Of a DNA stretch of 64,000 nucleotides, positions 19,616 through 27,773 are shown piece by piece. The DNA is from AP-15 sp963735445 (GTDB lineage Bacteria > Pseudomonadota > Alphaproteobacteria > ATCC43930 > CGMCC-115725). Location: contig CAVTLC010000036.1 of the NCBI GenBank assembly GCA_963735445.1, positions 1-64,000 on the forward strand. Direction: 5' to 3'. Position 1 is the stretch's first letter; each line of letters opens with the position of its first letter. A program made the translations under genes and the position numbers. The notes under the pieces were generated by a model. That model worked only from the letters and a program-made list of their open reading frames with translations. It did no database searches and was not told where the DNA came from.

Positions 19616-20521
19616 TTATTGCCCGCGCCGCTTGTACCAGGGATGCGGATTGCCAGGCACCTTGACGCGCAGCGTGTAGACCGAGGTGTGCGCGCAACAG
19701 AACAGCGTGCGCAGGTCCGGCCCGCCGAACGCGAAGTTGACGGCCTGTTCCGGCCAGCGGATGACGCCGATGCGCCGCCCGTCCGGTGCCATGACCCAGA
19801 TGCCGCCCGGCCCGGTGCAATAAACCCGGCCAATGCTGTCGACCTTGAGACCATCGGGAATGCCCGGCTCGCTGCCCTCGTTGAGGTCGGCAAAGATGCC
19901 GCGCCCGACCATGTTGCCGGCCGCGTCAAGCCGGATCGCGTGGATGTATTGCGAGGAACGGGTGTTCGCGACGTACATCGTGCGCTCATCCGGCGACAGC
20001 GCCAGCCCGTTCGGGTATTCGCAATTCGCCAGCACGCTCAAACCACCGTCGGGCGCCAGTCGATAGACCCGGGCGCCGTCCCACAAATTGTCCTCCCCGG
20101 CCGGGCCCGGTATCTCGCGCTCTTGGTAGGGACGACGCTTGTCCGGGTCGGTGAAATAGAGACACCCGTTCGAGTGACAGATGACGTCGTTTGGCCGGTT
20201 AAAAAGCCCGTCCTTGTATTTGTCGACAAGCGACTCGACCTTGCCGTCCGGGCCCATGCGCGTCAGGCGCCGGTCGTCGCCTTCACAGACGATCAGGCGG
20301 CCTTGCAGGTCAAAGGTCGTGCCGTTACCGCCGATCGTGGTCCTGACGAGCTCTGGCTCCTTGCCGGGCGTCAGGCGCAACAGCTGATTGCGACGCAGAT
20401 CGACAAAATACCAGTAGCCGTCCGGATGCCACAGCGGGCCTTCAGTAAAAATAAAGCCGGTGGCGAGGCGCTCGGGTTCCGTGGTTTCGAGCACCTCGGG
20501 CAAGTCATTGGCGGTCGGCAT
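19616..20521 (-). CDS. SMP-30/gluconolactonase/LRE family protein
   Basis: 301 residues of a six-bladed propeller. Conserved metal-site elements are visible: FTEGPLW with Glu27, FNRPNDV, YPNGLALSPD and IPDGLKVD, matching the Glu/Asn/Asn/Asp ligands of SMP-30. Such enzymes open sugar-acid lactones or related lactones. No signal peptide, so cytoplasmic. It is on the same strand as, and about 330 nt upstream of, the ABC importer, which hints that the importer may bring in a sugar-acid-like compound; this is inference. Confidence 0.82.
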   Translation of the reverse strand: MPTANDLPEVLETTEPERLATGFIFTEGPLWHPDGYWYFVDLRRNQLLRLTPGKEPELVRTTIGGNGTTFDLQGRLIVCEGDDRRLTRMGPDGKVESLVDKYKDGLFNRPNDVICHSNGCLYFTDPDKRRPYQEREIPGPAGEDNLWDGARVYRLAPDGGLSVLANCEYPNGLALSPDERTMYVANTRSSQYIHAIRLDAAGNMVGRGIFADLNEGSEPGIPDGLKVDSIGRVYCTGPGGIWVMAPDGRRIGVIRWPEQAVNFAFGGPDLRTLFCCAHTSVYTLRVKVPGNPHPWYKRRGQ

Positions 20522-20594
20522 CGCTGATCTCCTAAGCTGGTAGTGTTCGGCGAGACGGCGGCTGTGCCCCGACTGCGATTGCGGTCGCGATGTC

Positions 20595-20843
20595 GTGGTT
20601 CAATGCGATCAGACCGATCGGGTCACTCGGCCTGCAGAAATAGCACGAGCTTCGCATAGTCGCACAAGGTTGCGAAGTCGGCGGAACGCTGCTAGCTCGC
20701 CATGTCGAGGCGATCGGCCGGCGGAGCGTATAACGTCTCTTGATGCGGCAGCCGCGCCGTTCGATCCGGTGGCGAATGATCGCGCCGAGCACGTTGAGGC
20801 CGCTGTTGCGGTAAGGGTAACCGCGCCGAAACAGCGGGAACAC
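20595..20843 (-). pseudogene. Possible relic of a serine beta-lactamase-like hydrolase
   Basis: The minus strand reads GYPYRNSGLNVLGAIIRHRI, which fits the YxN motif and following helix of class C beta-lactamase family hydrolases (typical YSNTGYNLLGAII), and after a slip DFATLCDYAKLVLFLQ, matching a later helix. The SxxK motif and the rest are absent. A short fragment only, so low certainty. The remainder of 20522-20991 holds nothing else recognisable. Confidence 0.3.
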
Positions 20844-20991
20844 TCAATCGTGGCGCCGCCCCCGCGGCCGGCTGGCGAATTCCGCTACGCCGAATTGCTC
20901 AATCGGGTCGTCGCGGAGTATTGTCGCGCTGCTTTCGGAGGTATCAAGCCTCGTCTCGTTGCCCGCGCCGCTCGCGCATAGGAGAATAGTC

Positions 20992-21513
20992 ATGATCCAC
21001 CACGTATCGATACCGGCGCGTGAGCCCCAGCATGTCGCCCAGGTGCTCGCCGAGCTGATGGGCGGCAAATGCTATCCATTCGGGCCGCTGGAGGGCGCCT
21101 TTATGGCGGCAAGCGGCGACGCACACGGCACCATGATCGAGGTTTACCCGGAGCGAGCAACGCTCGACATTCCCGGAAATGACGATCAGGTCGTCTTTGG
21201 CGACAACGCGTCGCCACCGGACACCTGGCCGTTTCACGTTCTACTCTCCGTGCCACTACAGCCGAAGCAGATCGAGGCGATCGGAGCGCGCGAGGGTTGG
21301 CGGGCCAAGACCTTTGGCCGCGGCATGCGGGGCCACAAGCCATTTTTCCATGTCATCGAGTTCTGGCTCGAAAACCGGCTGATGATCGAGGTCGTGTCGC
21401 CGGAGATGGCGCGGGAATACGAGGACTTCCTAAAGAACGCCCGGACCGAAATCATGGGCGATCCTGAGGCGGTAAAACTTATGCGCGCCACTCACGTGAA
21501 GGAGCCAGCGTAA
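20992..21513 (+). CDS. VOC/glyoxalase-like superfamily protein
   Basis: 173 residues from ATG 20992, with AGGAG about 8 nt upstream; the frame stays open earlier but without a better site. MIHHVSIPAREPQHVAQVLA and FHVIEFWLENRLMIEVVSPE are the paired beta-alpha-beta modules of vicinal-oxygen-chelate proteins. Candidate metal ligands are His4 and the Glu of MIEV. Members include dioxygenases, isomerases and resistance proteins; specificity cannot be read. The GST gene begins 28 nt later on the same strand, suggesting co-transcription. Confidence 0.65.
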   Translation: MIHHVSIPAREPQHVAQVLAELMGGKCYPFGPLEGAFMAASGDAHGTMIEVYPERATLDIPGNDDQVVFGDNASPPDTWPFHVLLSVPLQPKQIEAIGAREGWRAKTFGRGMRGHKPFFHVIEFWLENRLMIEVVSPEMAREYEDFLKNARTEIMGDPEAVKLMRATHVKEPA

Positions 21514-21541
21514 AGGAGCCAGCGTAAGGGCCGAGCTAAAA

Positions 21542-22213
21542 ATGATCGGGAGACCGATAAGCGGCGAGTCTCTGACCCTCTACGGCAGTTTCACCTCCAG
21601 TTCCAGCTACAAGCCGATGCTGTACCTGGCCTTGGCCGGACTGCCGTTTTCGTTCCGCACCGTCAACCTCAAGATCGGCGTCCAAAGCACGCCCGAATAC
21701 CTGGCAATCAACCGCTGGGGGGTGGTGCCGTCATTGCGGCACCGCGGACTGACCATCCTGCAGTCGAATGTGATCCTCGACTATCTGGCGCGCACGACCG
21801 GGCATTTCGAAGGCCACACCGAGCAACAGCGTTGGCAGGCACGCGAATGGCTGTCGTGGGAGGCCGATCACATCACCGCGGTCGCGCGGGTGCGTCACTC
21901 GGCGCGCTTTCGCAAAATGCACGACGAGGTGATCGCCGAATTCCGCCCGCGCGCCGAGGCGGCGCTGGCTTTTGTCGATAATACGCTAAAGGACCGGCCG
22001 TTTCTCGTCAGCGACGCGTGCACGATCGCGGATATCGGCTGCTGGGGCCGCATGGTGTTCATGGCCGAAGGCGGATTTGAGATCGGATCTTGGCCCCACC
22101 TTGAGGCCTGGGCCGGGCGGCTAATGGCGATGCCCGGCTTCGCGCTTCCTTACGACCTGATCCCCAGCAAGGACCGGGAGTTCCCGGCAGCGCCGCACTA
22201 TTCGCCGAAATAA
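21542..22213 (+). CDS. Glutathione S-transferase family protein
   Basis: 223 residues. An N-terminal thioredoxin-like domain (LTLYGSFTSSSSYKPMLYLA, with cis-Pro in GVVPSLRHRG and the SNVILDYLA glutathione-binding region) is followed by the all-alpha C-terminal domain (LVSDACTIADIGCWGRM). Likely cytoplasmic detoxification or catabolic isomerisation; it lies next to a VOC protein. Confidence 0.82.
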   Translation: MIGRPISGESLTLYGSFTSSSSYKPMLYLALAGLPFSFRTVNLKIGVQSTPEYLAINRWGVVPSLRHRGLTILQSNVILDYLARTTGHFEGHTEQQRWQAREWLSWEADHITAVARVRHSARFRKMHDEVIAEFRPRAEAALAFVDNTLKDRPFLVSDACTIADIGCWGRMVFMAEGGFEIGSWPHLEAWAGRLMAMPGFALPYDLIPSKDREFPAAPHYSPK

Positions 22214-22349
22214 GCGCTTGACCGGGTTGTCGTTGACGACATAGCGCCGTTGTGCTGCGCGCCTCGATCCACCAATGTAGCCGGCACTGAGGTCAGTCCA
22301 GGTCACGTCCCAATAATGGCCGTTGTGTGTTAACTGCGACGCATGAAAT

Positions 22350-23327
22350 TTAGTTTGGCACCCAGGCTGCGGCTCTGATCTCGCCGAATTCACGCGCGAT
22401 CTTACGCCAGGACGCGCCGGCATCCTCGGTCACGTAGACCTCGCCAAAGAGACTGAAGGCCACAATGCGGTTGGCGTCAGCGAGGTGCGTGGCAAGGCCC
22501 CACATGGTGGCATTGGGCTGGGTCGGGAGTGGCAGGATCTCCCAACTCTCTCCGAAGTTCGTACTGCGGAGCACGTGACCTTTTTCACCCGTTGTGGTCT
22601 CTCCACACCCGGCGAACAGCACGCCAGGATCATCGGCCTTCACCACCATGCCGCGGGCATAGGGCAACGGCCATTTCTCCCTGATACCCAGCGGCTGCCA
22701 GGTGTCGCCCAGATTGTCACTGACAAACATTTCGCGCGCCGTGCTGGCATAGATGCGTTTGGGCTGTGTTGGCGCGATCGTCACAGCGTGAATGTCCGGA
22801 TCATACAAACCCGTCTTAAGGTGGGTCCAAGTGTCTCCCCCGTCCAGGCTGCGGAAGACGCCATCAATTTCGACCCCGGCCCAGACAATACGATGATCGT
22901 CCGGGTCCACATTGACGCTGGTCACAAAGGGTATGCCAATGGAGCACTCCTGGGCGACGTCTACTGCTAATTTCTCCCAGTGCCGTCCGCCATCCCGAGA
23001 GCGATAGACCGCGGCCGGGCGCGTGCCGGCAAAGAGAATATCGGGATCGACCGGATCGATGGTCAGCGACCAGATCGTCGGCAAAGCCCCGTTGGCGCCG
23101 CTGGCGTCGATGCGCTCCCACCGCGCCCCTCCATTGTGGCTCACGAACAAACCCGTATCGCCACCTGCGAGAACGGTATGCGCCTCTTTGGGATGGGCGA
23201 CCAACGCCTGGATGCGGCTATTGAGCGGAAACGGGGCGCGATGCCGTGTCCACGACTTGCCGGCATCCGGACTGTGCCATACGCCCCAGCCAGCCGTCCC
23301 CAGACAGATACTGTAGTCCGCCGCCAT
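22350..23327 (-). CDS. BNR/Asp-box repeat beta-propeller protein
   Basis: 325 residues with seven Asp-box repeats (S/T-x-D-x-G-x-x-W): SPDAGKSW, SHNGGARW, SRDGGRHW, SLDGGDTW, SDNLGDTW, STNFGESW, TEDAGASW. This is the architecture of sialidase-like or Ycf48-like propellers. No signal peptide and no catalytic sialidase residues are visible, so enzymatic activity should not be assumed. Convergent with the GST gene. Confidence 0.75.
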   Translation of the reverse strand: MAADYSICLGTAGWGVWHSPDAGKSWTRHRAPFPLNSRIQALVAHPKEAHTVLAGGDTGLFVSHNGGARWERIDASGANGALPTIWSLTIDPVDPDILFAGTRPAAVYRSRDGGRHWEKLAVDVAQECSIGIPFVTSVNVDPDDHRIVWAGVEIDGVFRSLDGGDTWTHLKTGLYDPDIHAVTIAPTQPKRIYASTAREMFVSDNLGDTWQPLGIREKWPLPYARGMVVKADDPGVLFAGCGETTTGEKGHVLRSTNFGESWEILPLPTQPNATMWGLATHLADANRIVAFSLFGEVYVTEDAGASWRKIAREFGEIRAAAWVPN

Positions 23328-23790
23328 ATGCCGCCTCCCTTCGTCTCCGCCGCTGCATCAGCCGGCAAACGGGTGACACTCTACTTGCCTGACGCTTTCA
23401 CAACAACGGATCTGGCCAGACGCTCGGGCCTCAGCTGATCCGAGAGCTGATCGCGAGCGTCGCCACGGCCTCGCGCGTTCTCGGCCGATGATCGCCAAGA
23501 TCGTGCACATCATCGCAAAACCGCGGTCGAGAACGACACGGTCCTCATCGATCAGCCGTCACCACGGCTGCCACTCGGTTCGGGAGAGGAGCAACTATAT
23601 CACAGCCTAAATACGGTTATACGCACTGGGAACCCGACCGTAGGAGAGGGGGACGAGGGATTTACCGTGTCAACATGCTGATTTTTGGTTGCGCCGGCTC
23701 GCCGCGGCTCGTAGCTGAGAGAGTTCGGGTGTTGGCGCGATGCTCACCGTGCAGCGCTCGCGCTAGCTGCAAAAGCCAGGAGGGTTCGGG
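23328..23790. other. Intergenic stretch, no gene seen
   Basis: About 460 nt between divergent genes (BNR protein and alcohol dehydrogenase). Open frames here are short shadows. It should carry both promoters; no distinctive operator was recognised. Confidence 0.4.
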
Positions 23791-24864
23791 ATGCGAGCGA
23801 TGCAGATCATCGAATGGGGAAAGCCGCTGGAGGCGCGGGACTATCCCGACCCCGAGCCCAAGGGCGAGGAGGTGCTGCTGCGCGTCGAGGCGGCGGGTGT
23901 GTGCCACAGCGACGTGCACATCTGGGACGGATACTTCGATCTCGGCGGCGACCGCCAGATTTCGCTCGGATCCCGCGGCGTGCATCTGCCGTTCACAATG
24001 GGGCACGAGATCGCCGGCGAGGTTGTAGGCCTCGGCCCGCAGGCGTCCGGGGTCAAGATCGGCGACAAGGTCGTGGCCTACCCATGGATCGGCTGTGGCG
24101 AATGTACGGTGTGCCGGAAGGGTGAAGAGCTGCTCTGTCTGAACCCGCGTACCCTGGGGACAAGGCGCGCCGGCGGCTATAGCACGCACGTCATCGTGCC
24201 TGAAGGCCGCTACCTCCTTCCGCATCCGGGCGTGCCGCAGGCGCTCGCCGCGACCTACACCTGCTCGGGCATCACCGCTTTTTCGGCGCTCAAAAAGACG
24301 CGCGAGCATCTCGGCGCCGACGACCATGTGGTGATCATCGGCGCGGGCGGCGTCGGCGGGAGTGCGGTGCACATCGCGCCGGCCGCGGTCACCGGCAAGG
24401 TGATTGTCGCCGATATCGACGCGCAGAAACGCGCGCACGCCCGCCAGATGGGCGCTGTCGCGACCATCGACAACGCGGCACCCGACGCGGTGAAACAGGT
24501 GATGGAAGCGACCGGTGGCGGTGCTGCCGCCGCGATCGACTTTGTCGGCTCGCCCAAGACGATGGAGTTCGGCGTCAACATCCTGCGCAAGGGCGGCAAG
24601 CTCGTCATGGTCGGGCTTTATGGCGGGGCTCACCCGATCTCGACGGTGCTGTTCCCGTTTAAGATGATGACGATCGAGGGCTCCTATGTTGGCACTCTCG
24701 ATGATCTGCGCGAATTGCTCGCCCTCGGTGAGGCCGGCAAGGTGCCGCCGATCCCGATCGAGACCCGCCCTGCCGACCAGGCCAGCGCAGCTCTGAGCGA
24801 TCTGAAGAGCGGCGGGAAAGTGCGCGGGCGCGTGGTGCTGCAACACCATCAACCTCGGCAATGA
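23791..24864 (+). CDS. Zinc-dependent alcohol dehydrogenase (MDR family)
   Basis: 357 residues. Catalytic zinc ligands Cys38 (GVCHSD), His72/Glu73 (GHEIAGEV) are present and the structural zinc cluster CGECTVCRKGEELLC (Cys102, 105, 108, 116) is intact. The Rossmann motif GAGGVGGSAV follows and Asp at the end of the second strand (VADID) indicates NAD(H). Oxidises alcohols to aldehydes or the reverse. The tRNA-Thr gene lies about 100 nt downstream. Confidence 0.85.
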   Translation: MRAMQIIEWGKPLEARDYPDPEPKGEEVLLRVEAAGVCHSDVHIWDGYFDLGGDRQISLGSRGVHLPFTMGHEIAGEVVGLGPQASGVKIGDKVVAYPWIGCGECTVCRKGEELLCLNPRTLGTRRAGGYSTHVIVPEGRYLLPHPGVPQALAATYTCSGITAFSALKKTREHLGADDHVVIIGAGGVGGSAVHIAPAAVTGKVIVADIDAQKRAHARQMGAVATIDNAAPDAVKQVMEATGGGAAAAIDFVGSPKTMEFGVNILRKGGKLVMVGLYGGAHPISTVLFPFKMMTIEGSYVGTLDDLRELLALGEAGKVPPIPIETRPADQASAALSDLKSGGKVRGRVVLQHHQPRQ

Positions 24865-24962
24865 AGAGCTTTGACCATCGCTCTTGCTTTACCAATTGGG
24901 TGCCAATTCGTGATTTGTACGTGTTGCAGGGATAGTTTAAGAGGCTGAATTATCCAATTTAT

Positions 24963-25034
24963 GCCGGGTTAGCACAGTGGCAGTGCAGCGGTTTTGTAAA
25001 CCGAAGGTCGGGGGTTCGAATCCCTCACCCGGCA
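24963..25034 (+). tRNA. tRNA-Thr (anticodon UGU)
   Basis: A complete 72-nt cloverleaf: acceptor GCCGGGT/ACCCGGC, D arm GCAC/GTGC, anticodon stem-loop GCGGT-TTTGTAA-ACCGA with TGT at positions 34-36, variable AGGTC, T arm GGGGG-TTCGAAT-CCCTC, discriminator A. CCA is not encoded (ACCG follows). A partial copy of its 3' half recurs in direct orientation at 61181-61227, so it may be an integration site. Confidence 0.95.
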
Positions 25035-25036
25035 CC
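24990..25036 (+). repeat. Left direct repeat within tRNA-Thr (putative att site)
   Basis: The 47 nt from the anticodon stem to the ACC end match 61181-61226 with two substitutions and one missing G. Integrases commonly use tRNA 3' halves as attachment sites and leave such a copy at the far end of the island. Confidence 0.55.
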
Positions 25037-25220
25037 GTAAAATCAATCACTCAGATGATCAGTCGCCCGCCCATTGATCCCCTGGCAACTGCGCGGCAAC
25101 TCCGGGATCGGTTGCCCAGCCATGCGGCAGCCGCGGCTTCGCGTCGATGCGTTCCCACGGCACCGATTTTTTTGGCGGGTTGGGCGTTTCGCGCGACCGA
25201 CCTGTTGCCGTTCGGGCAAC

Positions 25221-25245
25221 AAAAAAGCCCGGCCGCAGCCGGGCT
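25221..25245 (-). terminator. Rho-independent terminator on the minus strand
   Basis: On the minus strand AGCCCGGC-TGCG-GCCGGGCT forms a perfect 8-bp stem with 4-nt loop followed by a run of T. It lies about 195 nt past the stop of the LLM oxidoreductase gene and would end the hydrolase-LLM transcript. A second small hairpin (GTTGCC-GTTCG-GGCAAC, 25204-25220) is adjacent. Confidence 0.7.
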
Positions 25246-25439
25246 CGCGCGGGGTGTGGCCCTATTCTTCTCTGTGCGGGACCCACACTCTCGCCAGATA
25301 TTCCGCTTTCTTTTGGCAATCCCGTGCGGGGTTTTTCGTTTTTGCGCGGATGAGAGGGGCGACTGCTAAGCGGCCGCGCGCGCCGACCCGGGAGTTGTAT
25401 CACCCTATAGCTCTCCCGTGGCCCGCTGATCACTGGTGC

Positions 25440-26582
25440 TCAGTCTCTCAGATGCGGCATCACCTCGGCGGCGAAGAGGTCCATGTTACGCCGCGTCAGC
25501 TCGTCCGAGAGGATGCCGAACTGCAGCAGCGCCACAAGGATGCCGAACCCGGTGCGCTCGCGCATTCGCTCGATCCCGGCCAACACCGTCTTGGGGCTGC
25601 CGATCAACGCGGTGCCGCTCTCGACCAGCGCGTCGGCAGTCAGCTTGCCGCCGCCGCCGAGCGCCCTGCGGTTATTGACAAAATTCTTCATCGAGCCGAT
25701 CGAGGTATAGCCGGGCGGCATCAGCATCTCGAAGGTCTGGCGCAGGAAGTCGTTGAACAAGGTCTCGACCGCCCGCCCGGCCTCCTCGCGCGCCCGCTGA
25801 TCGGTCTCGGCGACATAGATCGGGCAGGCCCAGCCGAGCTGATCCGCTGCCGCCTCGTAACCGTATTGCCGGGCTTGGTCGCGATAGCTGGTGTGATAGC
25901 GCGCGACGAGGTCGGCCGACGAGAAGGTCACCAGGAACGGGTATTTGCGCTTGGGATCAGCGGCCCAGGCGACGGTCTCGCTCGATCCCTGCGACGGGAT
26001 CCACACCGGCGGGTGCGGGCTCTGATAGGGCCGCGGCCACAGATTGACGTATTGCAGGCTGAAATGGTCGCCGTCAAAAGCGAACGGGCCAGGTTCGGTC
26101 CATGCCCTGATGATCAGGTCGTGCGCCTCATGAAAGCGCTGATGCGAGAAATACGGGTTGGCGCCCGATGAATGATATTCCGAGCCAATACCGCGCACAA
26201 AGCCGGCGATGATCCGGCCCTTCGACAGATTGTCGAGCATCGCGAATTCTTCGGCGATGTAGATCGGATTGTTCACCAATGGCAAGGCGCGGCCGAGGAT
26301 CGCGATCTGGACCCGCTTGGTGCGCTGGATCAGCGCGCTGGCAATCAGATTGGGCGCCGGCATCAAGCCGTACGCGGTCTGGTGATGCTCATTGACGCCG
26401 ATCGCGTCAAAGCCGAGCTCCTCGGCATAGACCAGCGCGTCGATGTGGCGCGCGTATTCCTCGGCACCCTTGACCGGGTCGTACAATCGGTTCGGCAACA
26501 CGACCCAGGCCGAGCGGTGCTTTGCCGCTTCCGCAAGATCGAGCGGGCGGTACGGCATTAAATGGAAGGAGACGAGCTTCAT
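25440..26582 (-). CDS. LLM class flavin-dependent oxidoreductase
   Basis: 380 residues of the bacterial-luciferase TIM-barrel fold: FDAIGVNEHHQTAYGLMPAP, LGRALPLVNNPIYIAEEFAM and KGRIIAGFVRGIGSEY are hallmark stretches. These are FMN- or F420-dependent monooxygenases or dehydrogenases. ATG 26580-26582 overlaps the stop of the alpha/beta hydrolase frame as ATGA, so the two are co-translated. The pairing suggests a catabolic oxidation followed or preceded by hydrolysis of a C-C or ester bond. Confidence 0.85.
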   Translation of the reverse strand: MKLVSFHLMPYRPLDLAEAAKHRSAWVVLPNRLYDPVKGAEEYARHIDALVYAEELGFDAIGVNEHHQTAYGLMPAPNLIASALIQRTKRVQIAILGRALPLVNNPIYIAEEFAMLDNLSKGRIIAGFVRGIGSEYHSSGANPYFSHQRFHEAHDLIIRAWTEPGPFAFDGDHFSLQYVNLWPRPYQSPHPPVWIPSQGSSETVAWAADPKRKYPFLVTFSSADLVARYHTSYRDQARQYGYEAAADQLGWACPIYVAETDQRAREEAGRAVETLFNDFLRQTFEMLMPPGYTSIGSMKNFVNNRRALGGGGKLTADALVESGTALIGSPKTVLAGIERMRERTGFGILVALLQFGILSDELTRRNMDLFAAEVMPHLRD

Positions 26583-27362
26583 GGCGCAACTCCTTCCAGG
26601 AAATCGCGGACATGACGAGCGACGAGATCAGCCCGCTCGACATGCGGGAGATGGCCACACTCCTTCAGCATGACGACCCGCGCGTCCGGCAGTCGGTCGC
26701 GCCACAGTGCGGCATAAGCCGGCGGCATGATCTTGTCATCGTCGCCCCACACGCACCAGTGCCGGCAATTTGATCCGGTGCAGCCACTTCTCGAGATCGG
26801 GATTGAACCAGCGCGGCTGCCAGCCGAGCTTTGCCACCGTGAAGCGGTTCCGCAGCATCAAATCCATCTGCTCTTCGCTTGGGCTAAGCGCCAGGATCCG
26901 GTCGGCGAAGGACTGGTCGTGATAGAGGTTGCGCACCGCCTCCTCGGGGCCCCAGATGAAGTTGTCGCCGCAGGGCACGCCCTTTACGCGGATGCCGGCC
27001 GGCGCCAGCTGGACGAGGCTCTTGAAGCGCGAGCGGTCGCGGATCAGGATCTCGGCCGCAAGCCAGCCGCCGAGCGAGTTGCCGATCAGATGGATGTGGT
27101 CGAGCCCGGTCTGCTCGATGAGATCGAGATAGAACATCGCGAGGTCCGGCATCGACTGGATCCATGGCGGATCATCGGAGCCGCCAAAGCCAGGGTGCTC
27201 GGGCACCAGCAGCTCGTAGCTCTCGGCCAGCATATCAAAGAATGGCAGCCATTGTGGCACACCTCCGGCACCGTGCAGGAACAGCACCGTCGGGCCGTGC
27301 CCGGCACGGTGCAGCTTGATGGTGACGTCGCGGACCCTGAGCTCAGTGAGTTGCGCCGGCAT
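26579..27362 (-). CDS. Alpha/beta hydrolase, frame broken near the C-terminus
   Basis: The first frame (27362 to 26736) gives GPTVLFLHGAGGVPQWLPFF, the nucleophile elbow LIGNSLGGWLAAE (Ser in GNSLG) and FIWGPEEAVRNLYHDQ. At about 26752 the frame is lost in GTGCGTGTGGGGCGAC; adding one base gives VWGDDDKIMPPAYAALWRDR, then ECGHLPHVERA, supplying the acid Asp and catalytic His, and a stop that overlaps the LLM start. The intact product would be about 260 residues, usual for the meta-cleavage hydrolase-like family. A sequencing deletion is the likeliest cause. Confidence 0.75.
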
Positions 27363-27773
27363 GTCGTCTGCCTCCTCTCCAAGATGCAGCCTCGGGGAGC
27401 GCCAGCATAGTCGTGGAGCGCCGACACGAAAGGCTTTGTCGTCCTGCCTTGTCCAAAAACTTCGCCACTTTCGTCACCCTCGTCTCGATCCCCGTTTGCT
27501 TCCGATGCTGGCCATCGCGTAGGTCGTGAACTCACACTCGGTCTGCACGACGACGAAGGTCGCCAAATCGGATGGTGAAGCGACCTTCGCCGAAACGCGC
27601 CGCAACGGGCGATATGCGCCGATTCCGGTCGTTCGCGGCATCGAGAGCGTCGGGCAAGGCACGACCTTACAGAAAAAGAGCCCGTTCTGGCCACGCCGGC
27701 GGATAGTCGGGGCGGCCCGGGAGCGGACGCTCGCTTCGGCTGCTAAATCAGTGACCGAGACGATTAGAAATGA
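27363..27773. other. Intergenic stretch, no gene seen
   Basis: About 410 nt upstream of the hydrolase gene and past the end of the regulator gene. Short open frames on both strands show no recognisable domain. It should hold the promoter of the hydrolase-LLM pair. Confidence 0.4.

Noticed and set aside
23662..24861. Open frame of 399 codons on the minus strand
   Set aside because: Antisense to the Zn alcohol dehydrogenase, whose zinc ligands and fold are complete.
25074..26171. Open frame of 365 codons on the plus strand
   Set aside because: Covers the terminator region and the antisense of the LLM oxidoreductase.
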